From assembly GCA_013373005.1 (NCBI GenBank), contig JABXIP010000479.1, forward strand, positions 1 through 15,850: 15,850 bases of DNA, in the 5' to 3' direction. Numbering within the stretch: position 1 is the stretch's first letter; each line of letters starts with the position of its first letter. Shown in pieces: positions 14,224 to 15,850 of this stretch. The notes under the pieces are model-generated. The model ran no database searches. It saw nothing but the letters and a program-made list of their open reading frames with translations, and had not been told where the DNA came from. The DNA is from Cytophagia bacterium (GTDB taxonomy: Bacteria > Bacteroidota > Bacteroidia > Cytophagales > Cyclobacteriaceae). A program made the position numbers and the translations under genes.

Positions 14224-15279
14224 TTAGTTGCCGTTTGTTGCTGCGGCCTTACGAATTTGAGCTACGAATGCATTGAGTGAATCGAACCAATTTTCACTAG
14301 CATCCCATTCACTACCAATAAAAATGGTGTTTGTTCTCAGGTCGTCCAGATAGAACTTGTAAACTACCTTATCCGATGGCTTTTGCTTATCAGGGAGGGG
14401 AATCCACTCATTCAAAGTTGATTCTTTTGCTTTCAGCATTTTGAGTTCATAAATGAAGCCTGCCCTTCTAAGACTAGCATCATCGGTCGTCAGCGCTACT
14501 ACTTCCATGGTGTTGGTAGAGTCTGCAGAAAGGCTCTGGAATTTCTGATTCTGTCTGCCAATGGCCTGCATAAGTGAATCGCTCGCAAACAAGTTGCTAT
14601 ACTGAATTTTGAATACGGGCAAATCATCATACTTAGTAGCCTCTATGGGCTTCATGGCGATTTTTAACTCTGTTACTTGAGGAGGAACAGACCTAGCCAC
14701 AATACCCGGTTGAACACTTGGATAGAAAAACTCCGGGGTTTCATTTACCAGCAGATTAGTGCGCTGAAACTGAGCTGTTTTGAAATAGGTGCCTAATTCA
14801 TCCCAAACGGGTGTTAAATCGGAGGTAAGTCTAGCAAAAGCAGAAGCCCCTTTAGCATACATGCTCTCCTGATTGTTGAATTGGGTCATGGCTATGAAAA
14901 AAGGACCCTCAACTTTTTGGGAAGAAAGGATAATCAGGTTTTCGATTCCTCTCTTGTTGATGAAATCAGGAAATGGCTGTGGCTCATTGAGAGCTACATC
15001 GAACTCATCTACCTCTAAATAGGCTACGGCATCAACTCCAACGCTCGAAAAGAACGTCTGCATTTCATCCAGAATTTCCTGCCACTCGTTTGGCGCTTCG
15101 TCCATCGGCACAGAAAGAAGCACCAAACTTTTGGTTTTAAGAATATCTTGAGGAGGATAGAGTGCCTGATTGAGGCCTAACTTCTTCAAATACTGATCTA
15201 TATCACTCTGTGCTTCAAGGACAACCGAACAGCATAGAGCGAAGAGCAGAAGAGTAAATTTGTGAGTAAATGAGCGCAA
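14224..15279 (-). CDS. Unidentified secreted protein
   Basis: I do not recognise a family. This 351-aa protein opens with a Sec signal peptide (MRSFTHK, hydrophobic 8-21, likely cleavage LEA/Q after residue 23), has no further membrane segment and has no lipobox at C16/C17. The mature part is mixed alpha/beta, with hydrophobic strand-like stretches at 51-57 (SLVLLSV) and 112-118 (ENLIILS) suggesting an alpha/beta N-terminal half, then a proline-rich middle (PGIVARSVPPQVTEL). The start is TTG at 15279: an in-frame stop lies two codons upstream, and later Met codons would lose the signal peptide. It lies between two secreted M28 peptidases, 81 bases from each. A periplasmic role near peptide degradation is only a context guess. 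Confidence 0.7.
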   Translation of the reverse strand: MRSFTHKFTLLLFALCCSVVLEAQSDIDQYLKKLGLNQALYPPQDILKTKSLVLLSVPMDEAPNEWQEILDEMQTFFSSVGVDAVAYLEVDEFDVALNEPQPFPDFINKRGIENLIILSSQKVEGPFFIAMTQFNNQESMYAKGASAFARLTSDLTPVWDELGTYFKTAQFQRTNLLVNETPEFFYPSVQPGIVARSVPPQVTELKIAMKPIEATKYDDLPVFKIQYSNLFASDSLMQAIGRQNQKFQSLSADSTNTMEVVALTTDDASLRRAGFIYELKMLKAKESTLNEWIPLPDKQKPSDKVVYKFYLDDLRTNTIFIGSEWDASENWFDSLNAFVAQIRKAAATNGN

Positions 15280-15360
15280 ATCTTACTTAGGTATTGATTA
15301 AGTTTAAGACTAAACAAGTCCTCAACCAGATAGCATTAGCTTTCTACAACTGTTACAACG

Positions 15361-15850
15361 ATGCAAAGGTATTCAAATTTCATTCTCATTTCTTTCCTCT
15401 TATGTCTCATTTCAGCACCCTTGTTTGGTCAACTAGACAGACTAGATAGCGAATTTATGCTGGAAGACCTTCGAAAACTTTCTCATGACGCTGCAGAAGG
15501 CAGACGAACGGGAACTAAAGGATCAGAAGCCGCCAGAAGGTTCATCATCAAGCAATTTGAGGACATGAAGGCCAAGAGCCTTAAAAAAGATTACAGGCAT
15601 CCTTTCAGTTTTGTTACCTCCAGAGGAGATTCAATTAGTGGAGAAAACGTTGTGGCTTACATTAAAGGAGAAGAAGAGACCGCCTTTGTAGTTACTGCTC
15701 ATTATGATCATTTAGGAGTGAGAGACAGTGTAGTTTATAATGGAGCAGATGATAATGCCTCTGGAGTGGCCGCACTCATTGCTTTGGCTGAGTATTTCAA
15801 GGCCAATAAACCAAGACATACATTGATTTTTGCAGCATTAGATGCCGAAG
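15361..15850 (+). CDS. Second secreted M28-family peptidase, 5' part
   Basis: The frame opens with ATG at 15361 and runs off the right edge (163 complete codons). A signal peptide (MQRYSNF, hydrophobic 7-20, likely cleavage LFG/Q after residue 23) precedes HDAAEGRRTGTKGSEAA (42-58), typical of the M28 aminopeptidase lead-in. H114 (TAHYDHLG) and bridging D131 (GADDNASG) are two metal-site residues. The window ends in AALDAE, where the catalytic Glu pair begins. Unlike the 515-aa peptidase, only about 55 residues separate the lead-in motif from HYDH, so no large PA insert is present on this side. It is transcribed divergently from the unidentified secreted protein. Confidence 0.88.
   Translation, partial: MQRYSNFILISFLLCLISAPLFGQLDRLDSEFMLEDLRKLSHDAAEGRRTGTKGSEAARRFIIKQFEDMKAKSLKKDYRHPFSFVTSRGDSISGENVVAYIKGEEETAFVVTAHYDHLGVRDSVVYNGADDNASGVAALIALAEYFKANKPRHTLIFAALDAE

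Noticed and set aside
14224..15279. Lipoprotein, because of two cysteines in the signal region
   Set aside because: C16/C17 lie inside the hydrophobic core and the preceding residue is Leu, so no lipobox is formed; an A/Q signal peptidase I site fits better.
1..15850. CRISPR arrays, tRNA/rRNA genes, insertion sequences
   Set aside because: No regularly spaced direct repeats, cloverleaf-like sequence, transposase frame or terminal inverted repeats with target duplication were found on reading both strands.

Overview
The window looks like a chromosomal segment of a marine-type Bacteroidota bacterium, probably Cytophagales (Roseivirga/Marivirga-like). The evidence is protein character (secreted Asp-box protein of about 1100 aa, paired M28 peptidases), Sec signal peptides ending in A/G followed by Q, little visible Shine-Dalgarno sequence, and moderate AT richness. 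This taxonomic call is inference. Coding density is high and no gene-free stretch exceeds 300 bases.

Left end (1-599, + strand): the last codons of an unidentified gene overlap a GNAT acetyltransferase gene. This pair converges on the next block with only 3 bases between stop codons.

603-7011 (- strand): eight genes, each overlapping or lying within 10 bases of the next. In transcription order they are a PA0069-type radical SAM protein, a LuxI/FeeM-like GNAT, an ATP-grasp ligase, an EamA/DMT-type membrane transporter, a second LuxI/FeeM-like GNAT, two more ATP-grasp ligases and a SAM-dependent methyltransferase. The three ATP-grasp proteins are paralogues of 283-288 aa sharing an N-terminal YNCARGS-type motif; the two GNATs are also paralogues. 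No precursor peptide is encoded between the genes. The set reads as a small-molecule pathway: acyl transfer, repeated ATP-dependent amide ligation, methylation and export. The product is unknown, and this operon is the main candidate for an undescribed system. A dyad with four TTTAGT-like half-sites lies directly upstream of it.

7195-12440 (+ strand): a large secreted Asp-box (sortilin/VPS10-like) propeller protein closed by a clear intrinsic terminator, then a secreted TPR protein whose 3' end overlaps a YjjX-type inosine/xanthosine triphosphatase gene.

12441-15850: a hairpin-rich convergent intergenic region, a secreted M28 metallopeptidase and an unidentified secreted protein (both - strand), then the start of a second secreted M28 peptidase (+ strand) that runs off the window.
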